DNA of 64,000 nucleotides, from positions 60,250 to 124,249 of the forward strand of contig JANBPK010001046.1 in NCBI GenBank assembly GCA_027579435.1, written 5' to 3'. How positions within the stretch are numbered: position 1 is the stretch's first letter; every line of letters starts with the position of its first letter. Positions 46,240 through 58,882 of this stretch are shown here, piece by piece. The translations under genes were made by a program, and so were the position numbers. Under the pieces are notes generated by a model. It did no database searches, was not told the DNA's origin, and saw nothing but the letters and a program-made list of their open reading frames with translations. This DNA is from Candolleomyces eurysporus. Taxonomy: Eukaryota; Basidiomycota; Agaricomycetes; Agaricales; Psathyrellaceae.

Positions 46240-47650
46240 CTATTTACTCGACGGAACCACCCTCCAGATTTTGACAGAGCCATCGTCCCCTGCAGTGGCA
46301 ATAACGTCTTCCAAACCAGGCCGCGGGTTCCAGGAGACGCAATTAACATCGTACACGCCATGTGCCTCAGGATACGAAGCAACGAGTTTTGGCTTGAGAA
46401 CGACACTGCCCGCCTCAGGTTCCTAACATTAGAATAAAGGGCACATTGTCAGTCTGATTGACACAACCAAAAGAGTTATTCAACAAACCTGGACATCCCA
46501 TACACGCACGGCACCATCCCCACCGGCACTCGCCAACCATCCGAGTCCGCCTTCGGACTGCTTACCTTTACCCCATGCCACCGAATAAACGCTCCGTTCT
46601 CCGCCCTCCAGGACAGCAACCTGGACCCACCTGCCGCTTCCATGAGAATTTGTCATTGCTGAAGGAGGTTTGATTTGCAGAATCCGATTGTTGTCGGAAT
46701 TGCTGTTCGGGTTGACATCGACGTACGCCCAGATTCGCACTGTCTTATCGTCCGATGCGGAAGCGAGGTATCGACCACAAGGGCTCCATGCGATCGACCA
46801 TACGGTAGATTCGTGCCCTGAAATTGTGGTGAAGCAGTACCAGTCGTCGGAAGGATCGTCGACATAGAGTTTGATCGTATCGTCGTAGGATCCTGAAGCT
46901 AGGATCTGTTGGAATGATGATTAGATTGAATTATGACTGATTAAGGAGATGAATGGGCGTACATCTTCGTGAGGATGCCATGCGACACATTTCACATCTT
47001 GAGAATGCTCGAGCAGGACACCCATGCATTCAAACTCGGCATCTGGCTGGACTATGTTCGAATTTCAGGGGCCGTTCGAGCGAATAGATTCGAGGTGGAT
47101 GATCCTACCTTCCCATATCCAGACCGACTTGTCTCTGCTGCAGCTCGCCAGCAAAGTTCCGGTAGGAGAGTAAGCGACTGATTTGCATTCCGTCTCGTGC
47201 CCTTCAAGCGTCCCAACGCACTCCCAATCGCCAGATCCTAGGCTCCCTGTCTGGCCATCTTCGTCTTCTTCGTCATCGCGTTCGTCTCTTTCTTGCTCCC
47301 AGATACCAACGTTTGAGTCGAACGACGCGGTTGCAAGCGTTCTTCCAGATGGAGACCAGGCAACCGCTCGGACAGTTTTGAGGTGCTCTGTGTGGATGGT
47401 TTGGTTCGTCTTGAAGGACAGTGAGGGCTCCAATGCCGATGCCGTGGTTACACCATAAGAGTAGAGTCGGACAGTTTTATCTGCTGAGCATGAAGCTACG
47501 AGAGGATGCTTTGGATTCCAGGCGAGATTCCATGCTCGGTCGCTATGTCCTGAGGTGACGATTGGTCTGCAGTCAAGGGGCGATGGACATTTGGAGCACA
47601 CCTTCTAGCTCTGCGATAGAACGGACCGTGTAGCTGAGATTTTCCGACAT
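46240..47650 (-). CDS. cia1: CIA1/CIAO1, cytosolic Fe-S protein assembly WD40 protein
   Basis: Targeting-complex subunit of the cytosolic iron-sulfur assembly machinery, which hands Fe-S clusters to cytosolic and nuclear apoproteins. Exons (minus): 47650-47602, 47549-47109, 47051-46963, 46905-46489, 46422-46240; 392 residues. Seven WD40 repeats are readable: [95 protein letters not shown], an insert-bearing sixth repeat ([12 protein letters not shown]), and [11 protein letters not shown]. The pattern [10 protein letters not shown] followed by ECMGVL, and the usual length, fit CIA1 rather than other WD40 proteins. The 5' splice placement (intron 47601-47550) is supported by restoring the first repeat. 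It lies between two inverted tRNA-Leu genes. Confidence 0.92.
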
Positions 47651-47732
47651 GGAGGCAATAGTTAGGTTCAAGGAAGCAAAATGAAAGAATGATCGCAATC
47701 TTATCGGGTGCAATTGACTGGGGAAAAAAGTG

Positions 47733-47837
47733 TGACGAGAGTGGGATTCGAACCCACGCCCTTTCGGACCAGATAACTGCACATCAGATGTGCTGGTCTC
47801 CTTAGTCTGGCGCCTTAGACCGCTCGGCCATCTCGCC
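47733..47837 (-). tRNA. tRNA-Leu (AAG) with 25-nt intron
   Basis: Minus-strand copy nearly identical to 46007-46111, including the intron. Acceptor reads GGCGAGA/TCTCGTC, a compensating T-A to C-G change at pair 3:70. T6 terminator downstream. Lies 83 nt upstream of the CIA1 start on the same strand. Confidence 0.92.
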
Positions 47838-47937
47838 CGATGATTTGAGCTTGTTTTTCTCCACTACCTACCGTCCCTGGACTTTCGCGTTATTCCAAGC
47901 GATTTACATCATTGCAACTTGCTCCTCTTCGTTCTCA

Positions 47938-49670
47938 ATGTTCCAGGAAAGAAAGCAGGGCTTCAAGCTGCCCCCTGTCGTGAACAGAGAAACATTCGTG
48001 CCCCAAGAGATACGTAGAAACAAGGTATTCTCCAAATACAACCATCCACGAGGCTGCTAATTCTCAGTTGAACATGCTAGGCATTAGAGGAACAGAAGCG
48101 TGTACGCGTTCCAGTGCGCTCAGTTGAGCTGGCCTCTGACGATGGATGCTACAGAGAAGGGCCCAGCAAATCGAGTCGAACAGGCAGTTCGACCTATTTG
48201 CTAATCTCTCGATCAACGATGACTCTGATTCCGACGAGCCTGCTGAGGATGGCGACACCCATGTCCCAGCATCAGGCGCTGTTGGGCCTTACGTTGCGTT
48301 GCTGAAGGAAAGGACTGCCGATAACGATATGGAGGCAGAGTCCATGCAGTCTCCAGGGCCACCGGACCAGGCTCCTGGCATCTCGGAAGTTCTCGATGTC
48401 CCAAGTGCCCACACTGAGAAGAAACGATCGAAGAAGAGAAACAAGAAGAAGAGCAAGAATAATAACAAACCTTCAAAGTGGGCGGACCAGTGCATGTATG
48501 CAGAGCTCTTGGAGATGGTTCTCGACGACCCCTACTGGTCAGCCAATGGTATTAATGAGGATCATGATCCCTTGCCCAAAGATCTTGAATCTGGTTGGGT
48601 TGTAGTTGCCCCGGTCCCTGTGGGAAAGAGGTGCTTAGTGGTCACCCATCAAGCTGCTGGAAGAGGAGGAACTGGTGGGTTCTTTCTTCTAAATCGGCCT
48701 GCACCTGGGAGTCCTGGACTGAAACTACTCTATAGTCGCGAACACGACCGTTCGGTCACGGTTGCTCGGGAAATCCTTAATACCCCGGTTCCCTTCTCCT
48801 TTGCCTCCGTTGACGGTGCTTGACTGCATTTTGGATGCTAATTGGAGAAACAATGGAATTGTACACGTGTTGGACGTTGTGCGGTGGAAAGGGCAAGATA
48901 TTGGGGACTGCGAAGCGTCACTCAGGTTCGTGTTTGACCCGAAGTAGGCGTTCATGTCTAAACCTTGTTTCTAGGTTCTGGTGGAGGGACACACGGTTGG
49001 GGGAGCTTCCACGCAACCTGCCCCCCACGATTAACTTCTTTCCTAGAAATGCGAAGGCAGAAAGTACAGGCCACTCTGAACATACGAAGCCGCCTCAATT
49101 TCCTTACCCAACCTATTTCTTACCGATCCCATATCACACGGATACTTCATTGGCCGCTCTAGACACCGAAATCATCCCTGCCGCCCGATCTAAGCGTTCC
49201 ATAACTGTTGACGTCCCTATTCCGAACAAGGAACCTTTGGACTGCGTCACCGCTGCCACGAGTATGGACGTGGAGCTTGGCACTGGCGTTCCCTCCTCTC
49301 CGATGTTTACATTTACTAGCACATTATCCCCATCCATCGTCATGTCCCCCGTTCCTGTCACAGTGGAGCCAGACGGTCTCCTGCTCTACGTCGCAGAGGC
49401 TGGCTATGAGCCAGGCACAAGTCCCTTGAGTAGTTGGGTACCTATATCTGGATACCAATCTCCTGGCGATCCGATACCATCCTCAAATCCACTTGCCGAA
49501 CAACCCCTTGATTTATTCCAGACGTAGGTTCCAACCAGTGATCGCTTATTAACAAACTAACCATCCGGCTTACTAGCTTTGTGCAGCGCCGTATCCAAAG
49601 ACAGCTGTCAAAGGGTCTTCCCGTGTCCGCTGGACGAGATCTGTCCATGGACATCGAGTCGAGTGCTTAA
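47938..49670 (+). CDS. snurportin-1 (m3G-cap snRNP import adaptor)
   Basis: Adaptor that binds the trimethylguanosine cap of spliceosomal U snRNPs and carries them into the nucleus with importin-beta. Exons: 47938-48024, 48081-48101 (a 21-nt micro-exon), 48155-48674, 48736-48925, 48975-49523, 49577-49670; 486 residues. The N-terminal part has an arginine-rich, importin-binding-like segment (ALEEQKRRRAQQIESNRQ) and a basic stretch KKRSKKRNKKKSKNN. The cap-binding fold is seen in WADQCMYAELLEM, GWVVVAPVPVGKRCLVVTH, TTVRSRLLGKSLIPRFPSPL, TVLDCILDANW and VHVLDVVRWKGQDIGDCEAS. The frame change at 48674/48736 is explained by a 61-nt GT-AG intron. Identification rests on the cap-binding motifs; the extended fungal C-terminus is longer than in animals. 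Confidence 0.85.
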
Positions 49671-50645
49671 ATCCATACCGGGAGCAATGGACTAGGCTCA
49701 GAGCCATCCCTTATCCCGTGCCGTCTGATCACCTGTCCTCAAGCCGTGCTCGCACCATCCAAACTGGTTGGTATCGCCCCACTACTAGCTGCGGTGCGGG
49801 TCCTGCTGCTCTTCCGACTCGGAGCTCAAGCGCAGGTACCAATATTGGCACGATCATCGCTATCGGAAAAACAGCCTAGGACTGCATATTATCCATGCCC
49901 GATACGTTATGGAACATATTATTTCACGAAAAACCCGGTCAACTAAACTGAAATTGTGAAATTGCCCGTGAATCCGAGTCGGACAGAGAAAAAAACGGAC
50001 ATACATATTGAATCAGGTAACGGTCACCACCGACCAACGAACCTCTCACTGTGAGGCTACGTGCGCACCCGGCCTTGCAAGTCGCGACTTCCTTGCGTCG
50101 TTTGTATCGGCCTGTGAACTCTTTTCTGAAAACCTCCGCGACGGCCGGGTGATTGGAGAATATTGGTTCCAGGACTACTGCTGTCAAGATCGGCAGGTCC
50201 AAGAATAACTGAAGCTGAAGTGACGATGGAGCTTTCGTTTTCTCTAACGTTTCTTCGCCAAATCTCTTCTCATCGAGGTGCCGTTGTTATCTCGGTAGTT
50301 CGGCGGCTGGCGGCGTCTTTTCTGACTTGGCTAGCATCATGGCGTTTATTTATTCCTGCTCATTTTACTTTCTGGTTCAAGCTTTCCGACTCGGAATTGG
50401 TGGCGTGCATGCGCCAAATCATGACACTAAATCGAGCACAACTTAAGTAAATATACACGACCCTTGACTAGAAAGGATCATTTACAAGGGCCTCCCCCAT
50501 CTTTCATCCCGCTCACTCATTGACGAAGCACACCTCCAATAACTCAACCTACTGTCTATCCAACCTTCTCCATCTCGGATTGTCCACACATTTTCTACCA
50601 ACCACATCGCTTCGATACATAACCACGAAATCAACTGTCGCTCAA
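49671..50645. other. intergenic region
   Basis: Nearly 1 kb between snurportin and the next rightward gene. Short open frames only; nothing recognisable. Confidence 0.45.
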
Positions 50646-51372
50646 ATGTCCGGACAGATAAACCCCACATCCCCTCGGTCGTTGTCGAGAGAAAACGAAT
50701 TGGCCGATAGAGTCACCAGCATATCAAGACAACTTCTCGACTCCTTCGCCTTCTCTCAGGTCGACAACACCGTCAGCGATTTAGCCCACATGCGCAAATA
50801 TCTCGTGTCCAAGCTGCCGAACCCACAAACACGGCCACTCGACCTGAGCCCAGTGCGTATTGGATTATTTTTATGTGCACCGTGTCGGAAGACGGGCCCC
50901 GGCTCATCGCCTTCGACGTCACACACCCGGGTGCCTTGTTTACTAACACATACTTTTTGATCTGATATTTGAATAGGTTGGCGAACCTGTGGAGCCCGAC
51001 CCTCGGACGATCCTCGCCGAATACAAGGGCGTTTTGTACAGTCGACGATGTTTGGACACCCAGAAAATTATCCTCGAATACCTACTGGGACGGTGTCTAC
51101 AGCAATGCCAGGTCTGCCTCGAAGAGCTCAAGCTGACCCGGATCGCATCAGAGAAGACTGAAGAATCGACTGATTATGTCTTCCGACACGGAGAGGAACG
51201 AGGTGTTCGGATCGATGTGGAGGGTGTGGATTCGGAGTCGGGGAACTTGTTCAAGAAGGTTAGGCGAGATCTATATGAATTGGGGGAAGAGATGAGGGAT
51301 CTGGAAGGGTCGAGAGAAGTTACAGAGGCCTTTCTCAGTGATCCTGAGTCGGTGTTAAATCCTTCTGGTTGA
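50646..51372 (+). CDS. small hypothetical protein
   Basis: Two exons, 50646-50852 and 50977-51372, joined in phase 0 by a 124-nt GT-AG intron; 200 residues. Sequence is largely helical with charged heptad-like stretches (ENELADRVTSISRQLLDSFA; VRRDLYELGEEMRDLEGSRE), suggesting a coiled-coil subunit of a complex. I do not recognise the family. Convergent with SIN3, leaving 300 nt between the two stops. Confidence 0.65.
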
Positions 51373-51673
51373 ATGATTTGGTAGCACTTGCATGTTTCGC
51401 AGCCGGTATGCAACTCTCGCGCCAATCGAGATTATTATTATTTCGCTTAGCTGTAACCCGATTTTTGCCTCGAGCGCGCCCGAGTCTATTCAGCGCATGG
51501 CCATTGGTCATCATTCTCGCTTAGCGCCTCATGGTATATCACTCTATTGGTCTCAAAATTGATTTTTTCTATCTAGACCCAGGACGAGGTGTATACACAA
51601 CACAGCCATATGATATAACAAATTAAGGGATAAATGGAATCTACAGTACATACATCTAACGGGCTGGCGACAG

Positions 51674-54600
51674 TCATGACGAGGGAGGAGGCGTAGACTG
51701 CTGCTGTTTCTGAAGCCACTCCTGCCTCAATGCACTCCTGCGCTTCAGCTTAGCAAAAGATTTCTCCATCTCGTCCTTGGGTCGATACTTCCACAGGAAA
51801 TCTTCCGACTTCGTGACGTAGAATAAGCGGTATGTTCTCACACATATCTTGATCTCCAAGCTGTCTTGAGAGGATACGTCTGGTTGTGTTTCCTTGACGG
51901 CGGCAGGGATATTTCTGTTGGAAAACGATTGGTCAGTTAAGGCATCCAGAAAGAAAGCCTCAGGCGGCTATCCGCACCTCTTCAAGAACGGCATCTTCAT
52001 CTTTGACTGAGAGACACCCGATGTTGCATCAGACTATTGGTCGAGGTTGTTATGAGCACATGGCACAATTCCCAAGATTCATAAAACTTACGGAAACATA
52101 AGACTCAATGTACGACTGCCATCGGCCGGTCAGAACCTCGGAGTCATCGAACCTCGAATCGTCCTTCCCAATAAGCTGGACGGTAATGGTCTTCGTATCA
52201 GACAACTACGCCTTGCGTTAGCTCTCAAGAACACTGACGGATCAGACATCAAGAACATACCCAGTCGATCCTGAAGATATTCTCATCAGGGCCCAGCACC
52301 TTCTCAGCGTTTCTACGTGTATTGATTTGCTCTTGCGTCGTAGGTGCAACGAGCGATCGTTCGCGTTTGAGATTCTCCAACAGATCTTGACTCTTGGCAT
52401 CACCGAATATGGCCTGGACTTGCTTAATGATGGCGCCAATGAGCTTATCGACAGTGAAGATCTTGTACGCATGCTAGAAATCGTATAAATGAAGAGAATC
52501 TCGGAGCGGAGTTTAATCCACTTTGCTCACCTGAATGCCAAACACTGCTCGCATCTGGTCTTCGAATGCATGCTGCTCAACCTCATTGTCGAATAGCCGC
52601 TCGCAAGTCTCCAAAAGGAATTCGTAACAGTGCTCCTTACTCGTGGTCTGAGCGGAAAGGCCTGTTGTCGACGATCCAGGGTTTGAACGTCGGGATTTGG
52701 GGCTCTCAAGGGCTATTTGCGCGCTTAGATCCTTGAAGACGGAGAGACGTGCCACCAAAAGCTAACAGATGTTGTCAGCACATGACCAGACATCGAGAAA
52801 AGAAAGGCTAATACCTGAAGCAAACGGATCAACACGTAGAACGCCGTATTCGTGAAGAAGATGTATCGTCTTGGATTCCGTCGCGCCTCTCTGATACTAT
52901 CCGCAAGATCTCCCGCCGACGTTGCCGCCCTCATCTCCTCATCAATAAGTGCTGGAGAAGCCGGCCTCGAACCAGCAGGCGAAGCATCATGAGCTCGTGT
53001 TTTTCTGCTCGTCGACTTTGCCTGCTCGCTCTTCAGCAGCTTCTTCCGCAAATCGCCTCCGGCAGTCGCCAACGACAATGCTGCATTCTTCCGATGATGA
53101 TGTTGAGCCCCACGACCGGGAGCAACCTTTGACGAGCTGGCAATGCTTATCAACTCCGCCTCGTCAAGGTTACTCGCACCGTCGGCATCGCTCCCCTCGC
53201 TCTCACCGTTTTCCGAAACGGAAAAGGCAGCGTTAAATGAGACGGGGTCCAGAGTAAAGAATAACGGGATAAAAGACCGCAGTAAACCTTCAATTCTTCT
53301 TCGCTCAGCAAAGTTGATTTGAGCTTGCGTCCGATCCAAGAACGAAAATGTCAACTTCATCGCGTCTTGTAGAACGGGGACGTCATCCATGACGAAGTCG
53401 AGTTGGTGGCGCGGTCTTGTCCGAGAGAAGAGAGGGTCGATGAGGCTCGCTCTTGCGGCCATTTGTTCCTCCCGAGCAGCCTCGATTTGGCTTACGAGGG
53501 CTTTGATCGTGATCGCCTTCTTGTCCGCCGCTTTGAAGGTGATGGCCTGGTGATCCAAGCTTTTGGCATAATTTCGGGCATCCACTTCCCGCCACACTTT
53601 GTTCCACTCTCGCTGGGCGCGCTTCCATTCGTCCTCCTTCTGCTTCAGCCGTGTGAGGACAATGGGGATGGCCAAGGCCGGGGTATCTTGCATTGATTGT
53701 ATCACTTCGAGTCCAGGTTCACGGCCATAGATTTTCTTGATGACCCGTTGGTGGATGGCTTTCCACGTCCCGCCAAGGTTAGGCTTCAGCTTGAAAGTCC
53801 CTCGATCCTCCGCGTTCATCTGGGCAATCTTGTTGTTGATCGGCTCCAGATTTGAAATGGTGCGAGTGATAGCTTCAATGTGGAAGTCGTACTCATGTCG
53901 CTCTTCTTCGCTCCTGTGAAGTGCTTCTTCGTAGATGTTCTTCTTGTGAGCAATGAACCCGGAATCCTCGCTCGTCCACGTAGGATGGCACACCCATTCG
54001 TCGTTAAGCACGGAACGACACATTTCGTCACGCCCTGAGCAAGGAATGTTGGCTTCCTGTTGAGAGTGACAGTTTTCTGTTAGCGAAAACATGAGCACAA
54101 AAAGGGAGCATGGTGACTTACTGCTGCGGGGACCTTGCGATAGCTGCCATACTTCTCAAAGTAGTCAATGCGACCAGGCCGTGGCCTCTCCTGCATCGAA
54201 ACAACCCCGGGCTTTTGAAGTTCTGCCGACGAGTGCTGGTCGGCCAAAAAGCGAGTCTTCTCTTTCCTTTCATCCCACCCCAAGATATCCCTAAGCTGCT
54301 TGTGCAGCTCGGTATCGCCGAGGAAGTTCCTGCTTTCTTTGACCAATGTCGCCCTATCGACGTACTCCTGCGTGAACAAATTGATGAGCTTGAGGAATTC
54401 GTGGTAGACGTCTCGGCTGTCCAGTGCCCTTTTGACGTGGTCAAAGAAGCTGCTATCGTCGGAAGGCATCGCTACATGGGAAGGTTGCGCTTGTGGTGGG
54501 AGGCCTTGCATGCTGGAGGAAGGGCCGGCGACAATGTGCCTTGGGTTGTAAGAAACGGGCGTGGTATCTTGGTTGGCATGCTTCGATTTCTACACCAGGG

Positions 54601-56176
54601 GGTCAGCTCAAAGGGTCAATGGGGTGTGCGTTACGGCATAGGGAGCAGCTCACTTTGGAGGGTGGTACGGACCCAGCATTGCTCCGCAAAGCCAGAGCCT
54701 CCTTCTCACGCTCTCGGTCTTTGTCGATGTTCTTCCGTTTCCTTTTTAACGATGCTAGAAGATACCAGGGAGATCGTGGAGTTGAATTCATAGCCATAGA
54801 TAGGAGAATGGACACTTGAATTTGACTGCTTACCGGTGCCTTCCAACGTCGGTGTCATTGTTCGGGGTAAAAGTTGATGTGGGAGAGATCCGTCGAGTCC
54901 CTGCTGGCTTCGATCAGGCATAAAGACCCTGAAGTCGTTTGCCAAATCCGGTGCGTCTTTGAACAGCAATGAAATCTGCCGAGATACCTCGGCCTACGAG
55001 GACAAACGAGATTAACACGAGGCGCCGAGACAGCAAAAATGGCGAAAACGGGTACCCACCTCGTCAATGGCTTCAGTGGCGTGGTGATACTGCGAAAGGA
55101 TTCCCAAAAACTGGCGATAAGTGTCATGGTCGCAGCTCGCTTTGATTTTTTGCACGTATTGTACTGCAGGTTCGATTGCATGGCCTGCGAGGTATGAACC
55201 TGGGTCTGGTGAGACTTGTTGGCCTGCTTCGAACGCAGCGCTTGAAATGAAAACATACCGTATTCCACGACGGATTCGGGTCTTGCTACTGCTACGCCGC
55301 TCGTGGGGTTTGCTCCAGTGGTCCAGAGCATCTGGCCTCGATTTGACCCGTTCTGCGTGGAGTGGATCGTGCCTGACGGTGTGGTGACGGTGATGAGGTT
55401 GGAGTCGTGAGCGTCTGTTGAGCATTCAATGCGATAGCCCGATGGGAGGAAGGTGTTGAAACCCTGGATGAGCGCGGGGTGGCCATGGAAGAGCTGTGAT
55501 ACACGTTCGATGACGCCAGGGGTATCGATTCTGGCAACGAGCGTCATTCGCCCATTTTAGCCTCCTGATAAGCCCAGAAAAGGAGAGTAAAAACGTACTG
55601 CTCGTTCTTGAACTCCTTCATGATATCCAAAAACTGGTTATAGACGTCTGGTTGATCCGCGAACTGTACCTTGACCTCGTCGAGGTAAGTTAGAGCATCT
55701 GTGACATTCAACGGCCGATCATGGGGCTGGGAAGGGTTCTGCTCCTCCACGGGAGAGGCTCTCCGTGATTTTGACAAACTAGACTTGGGGAGGGCTCGAG
55801 GAGGTTCGTCGACAATCATTGGTGTTGCACGGCGGGATGAAGGGGTCCTACGCGCAGGTTCTGGTGTTGCAACTGGACCAGCAGCAGGCGGTTTGGGCGA
55901 AGAAACCCTTGTCGGAACGTCTTCTGCCTTGAGAACCTTTTCGAGGTCTGCAGGCGGGGATTTACCCCGCTCATGCGAGATTTTCGGGGGGTCGTCTGGC
56001 GAGGGCTGTTGAGCAGGATCCTCAACCTCGCTGCTCCGTGGCACTGCGGGAGGCTCTTCGGGAGCGGTTGGCACTGTTGGAGACGGCGGCCGCTCTGATT
56101 TCAGCGACGAGGAAGCGGGCTGGTCAACGTCCATGGTGGTGGAGGATGGAGAGGTCGAGGACAAGGCCAGCGGCAA
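51674..56176 (-). CDS. sin3: SIN3 transcriptional corepressor
   Basis: Scaffold of the Rpd3/HDAC corepressor complex. Twelve exons (minus): 56176-55599, 55530-55259, 55199-55060, 54993-54834, 54754-54654, 54589-54122, 54056-52815, 52761-52531, 52473-52261, 52205-52092, 52033-51978, 51914-51674; 1271 residues from the first ATG (a second ATG at 56134 is possible). Domains: PAH1 ([20 protein letters not shown] to residue about 222), PAH2 ([20 protein letters not shown], then [20 protein letters not shown]), PAH3 ([20 protein letters not shown]), the HDAC-interaction region ([40 protein letters not shown]) and the conserved SIN3 C-terminus ([19 protein letters not shown]). Its 5' part has been copied three times to the right. 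Confidence 0.94.
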
Positions 56177-56323
56177 GGAGTGACGAGCGGTTTCAAGGTC
56201 TGTGCGCCGATCAATCTTTCGGCATGAATAGACGCCATTTGCACGTGGTCAACAAACTCCTCTGATTGGCCCTGTGGGTCCCGCTTTGTACATGGTGATT
56301 CATTCCAAAGTTATGCTACCGGT

Positions 56324-56665
56324 TTACAGGCCAAGGGCATCGGTTGGCTTTGTGCAGTTGAGATAGCGTTTTTCTCTGCCTCGTCTCGTGAGGATGGATC
56401 TCACATCCAGGCTGTCTCCCCGGTCAGAAACCTAGATTGCACGGTCACTGACCTTGATTCACGCACCAGCGGATGGTCGATCGGAATGTTTGGCTTGCCT
56501 TCAGCCACATCGAGACCTGCAGCCCAGATCCCCCCTTCTTTCAATGCCTTGGCGAGCGCATCCAAATCAATGAGCATCCCTCGACTGGCGTTGACCGCAG
56601 GCTCATCAATGATGACGGACCCCAGGTGCCAAAAAGGATACCACGTCGCGACGGTATGCAACTCT
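56324..56665 (-). pseudogene. 2-hydroxyacid dehydrogenase 3' fragment 1
   Basis: NAD-dependent D-isomer 2-hydroxyacid dehydrogenase (glyoxylate/hydroxypyruvate reductase type) motif VNASRGMLIDLDALAKALKE and GGIWAAGLDVAEGKPNIPID. It has lost the residues between DEP and VNASRG and is degraded in the last exon. It sits just upstream of SIN3 and is part of the unit amplified to the right. Confidence 0.7.
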
Positions 56666-57771
56666 AACCTTTGGCAATTTGACCAAAGCCGACAAAGTCC
56701 ACTGTGCGTTTGGCCGAAGGATTCGACGCACTGAGTCCTACAGAAGGGAAGAGAGCCCAGCTGTAGTTTGGCAACTGGTTATATTATTCCGTCTTCGGTG
56801 GCTCGTCATGATATAAAGAAACTATTCACCTTGCTTTCGGCCAGCAGCCGATTTTTCTTTGGCGTTGCGACCAGCCATAAGCGCGAGAATTGAGCGTTTC
56901 AGGATGTCGACCGTAGTGATTGCTCTGCACCTACTATATCCAAACCGAGGTCATAGAGATGGCACACAATGAGGACCTAGCTACGTGATCGGCAAGTCGG
57001 AGCGGGAGTACTAGTGGAGAGGAGAGGGGAGATCCGGGCACAGTAGGGAGACTCGCCAATCAGATCTCTCATATCTAGATAGATCTCCCGCCAGCAGCCA
57101 CCCACAAACTTGGAAACGAGGATTCAACATTGCGTTATATCTTAAATACTCCACAGGGGTTTGGGCACTTCATTCTTATTCAAACTGTTGTATTTGCTTG
57201 AAGAGCGCCCTGTTAGCGAGTGCAATCGGAATCCTACAGTCCCGCTGGGTTAATACCAGCGAGATGAGAGCCTAGGAACACGAGCGCTGCACGAGTCGCT
57301 CTGAATAAATTCAGAGAGCGAGTTGCAGTTAAGTTGGGAGAGTGGGAATGAAGAGACCGATCGATCAGATAATTTACCATCTGGAAGTCNGGGGGGCACG
57401 CAGATAAGAACATAGAGGAGAGGTCATCAAAAATCTCTGAATGAGCCGAGTTTCCAGCAAACTGTAATCCGTGCCGAACCCACCAGCTAGCAGGAGAGAT
57501 GGGCGGGTGAAAGCGAGATATACGACAAGGAGCACGACTTGAGGCCATGTATGCGGTGAAGGGAGGGGAGAAGTCAGATATATTAAATTAGACGCGCGAG
57601 CGCTTGACCAACGTGAGTCCTAAATTCGGACAGATGATGCGCTCGCGCGTGGCCATGACATCACTAATCTACCTTGCCTATCGACTCGCTTCGCTCATTC
57701 ACTAAATCTTCCAGCAAGTTACAGCTCACTTTAGAGGGTGGTACAGGGCTGCTCTGCAGAGCCAGAGCCTC
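56666..57771. repeat. non-coding part of the SIN3/dehydrogenase repeat unit (copy 1)
   Basis: From about 57280 this matches 59700 onward and, in part, 62420 onward. N at 57390 beside a G run (the other copies have one base fewer). It contains the inverted repeat at 57593-57649. No gene called. Confidence 0.65.
57593..57649. repeat. perfect 11-bp inverted repeat (hairpin), copy 1
   Basis: CGCGCGAGCGC (57593-57603) and GCGCTCGCGCG (57639-57649) with a 35-nt loop that itself holds GTCC-TAAATTC-GGAC. Same structure at 60012-60068 and 62546-62602. Confidence 0.8.
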
Positions 57772-58882
57772 TCACGCTCTCGGTCGTCGTTGATCTCTTT
57801 GCGTTTCCTTGTTTGGAGATGCTAGAAGATACCAGGAAGATCGTGGAGTTCAAGACTCTAGCGGAGTAGATACTTGATTGGCTTTGACTACTTACCAGTA
57901 CCTTCTAACGTCGGTGTCGTTGTTTGAGGTAAAGGTTGATTTGGGGGAGATCCATCGAGTCCCCGCTGGCTTCGATCGGGCACTAAGACCCTGAAGTCTT
58001 CCGCCAAATCCGGTGCGTCTTTGAACAGCAATAAAATCTGCCGAGAGACCTCGGTCTACAAGGACAAACGAGATGAACACGAGGCGCCGGGACAGCGAAA
58101 ATGGCGAAAAACGGGTACCCACCTCGTCAATGGCTTCAGCGGCGCGGCGATACCGCGAAAGGATTCCCAGAAACTGGCGATAAGTGTCATGGTCGCAGCT
58201 CGCTTTGACCTTTTGCAAGTATTGTACCGCAGGTTCTATTGCTTGGCCTGCAAGGTATGAACCTGAGTCTGGTCAGACTCGGTGGCCTGCTTCGAACGCA
58301 GCGCTTGAGATGAAAACATACCGTTTTCCGCGACGAATTCGGGTCTTGCTACTGCTGCACTGTTCGTGGGATTTGCTCTAGTAGTCCAGAGCATCTGGTC
58401 TCGATTTGACCCATTCTGCGTGGAGTGGATCGTGCCTGACGGTGTGGTGACGGTGATGAGGTTGGAGTCGTGAGCGTCTGTTGAGCATTCAATGCGATAG
58501 CCCGATGGAAGGAAGGTGTTGAATCCCTGGATGAGCGCGGGGTGGTCATGGAATAGCTGTGATACGCGGTAGATGATGCCAAGGGTATCGATTCTGGCAA
58601 CGAGCGTCATTCGTCCATTTCAGCCTCCTGAGAAGCTGAGAAAAGGAAAGTAAAAACGTACTGCCGATTCTTGAACTCCTTCATGATATCCAAAAACTGG
58701 ATATAGACGTCTGGTTGATCCGCAAACTGTATCTTGACCTCGTCGAGGTAATTTAAAGCATCTGTAATATGCAACGGCCGATCATCGGACTGGGAAGGGT
58801 TCTGCTCCTCCACTGGAGAGGCACTCCGTGATTTTGACAAACTAAGCTTGGCTATAGCTTGAGGAAGCTCGTCGACACTCAT
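57772..58882 (-). CDS. mini-SIN3 protein 1 (PAH1-PAH2 only)
   Basis: Truncated SIN3 paralog. Exons (minus): 58882-58662, 58593-58322, 58262-58123, 58055-57896, 57821-57772; 280 residues. It starts at an ATG equivalent to Met120 of SIN3 ([12 protein letters not shown]) and keeps the SIN3 splice sites and phases for exons 1-5. PAH1 ([40 protein letters not shown]) and PAH2 ([40 protein letters not shown]) are complete. It ends soon after PAH2 through a one-base change in exon 5, so PAH3 and the HDAC-binding region are missing. If made, it could bind SIN3 partner factors without recruiting HDAC. No stop or splice-site loss before the end. Confidence 0.7.

Noticed and set aside
50222..50450. Hydrophobic open frame (about 75 codons)
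   Set aside because: No homology recognised, no fungal promoter or intron evidence; probably chance.
57234..57548. Open frame of about 104 codons on the minus strand in the repeat spacer
   Set aside because: Interrupted by N, not conserved as a frame in the other two copies.
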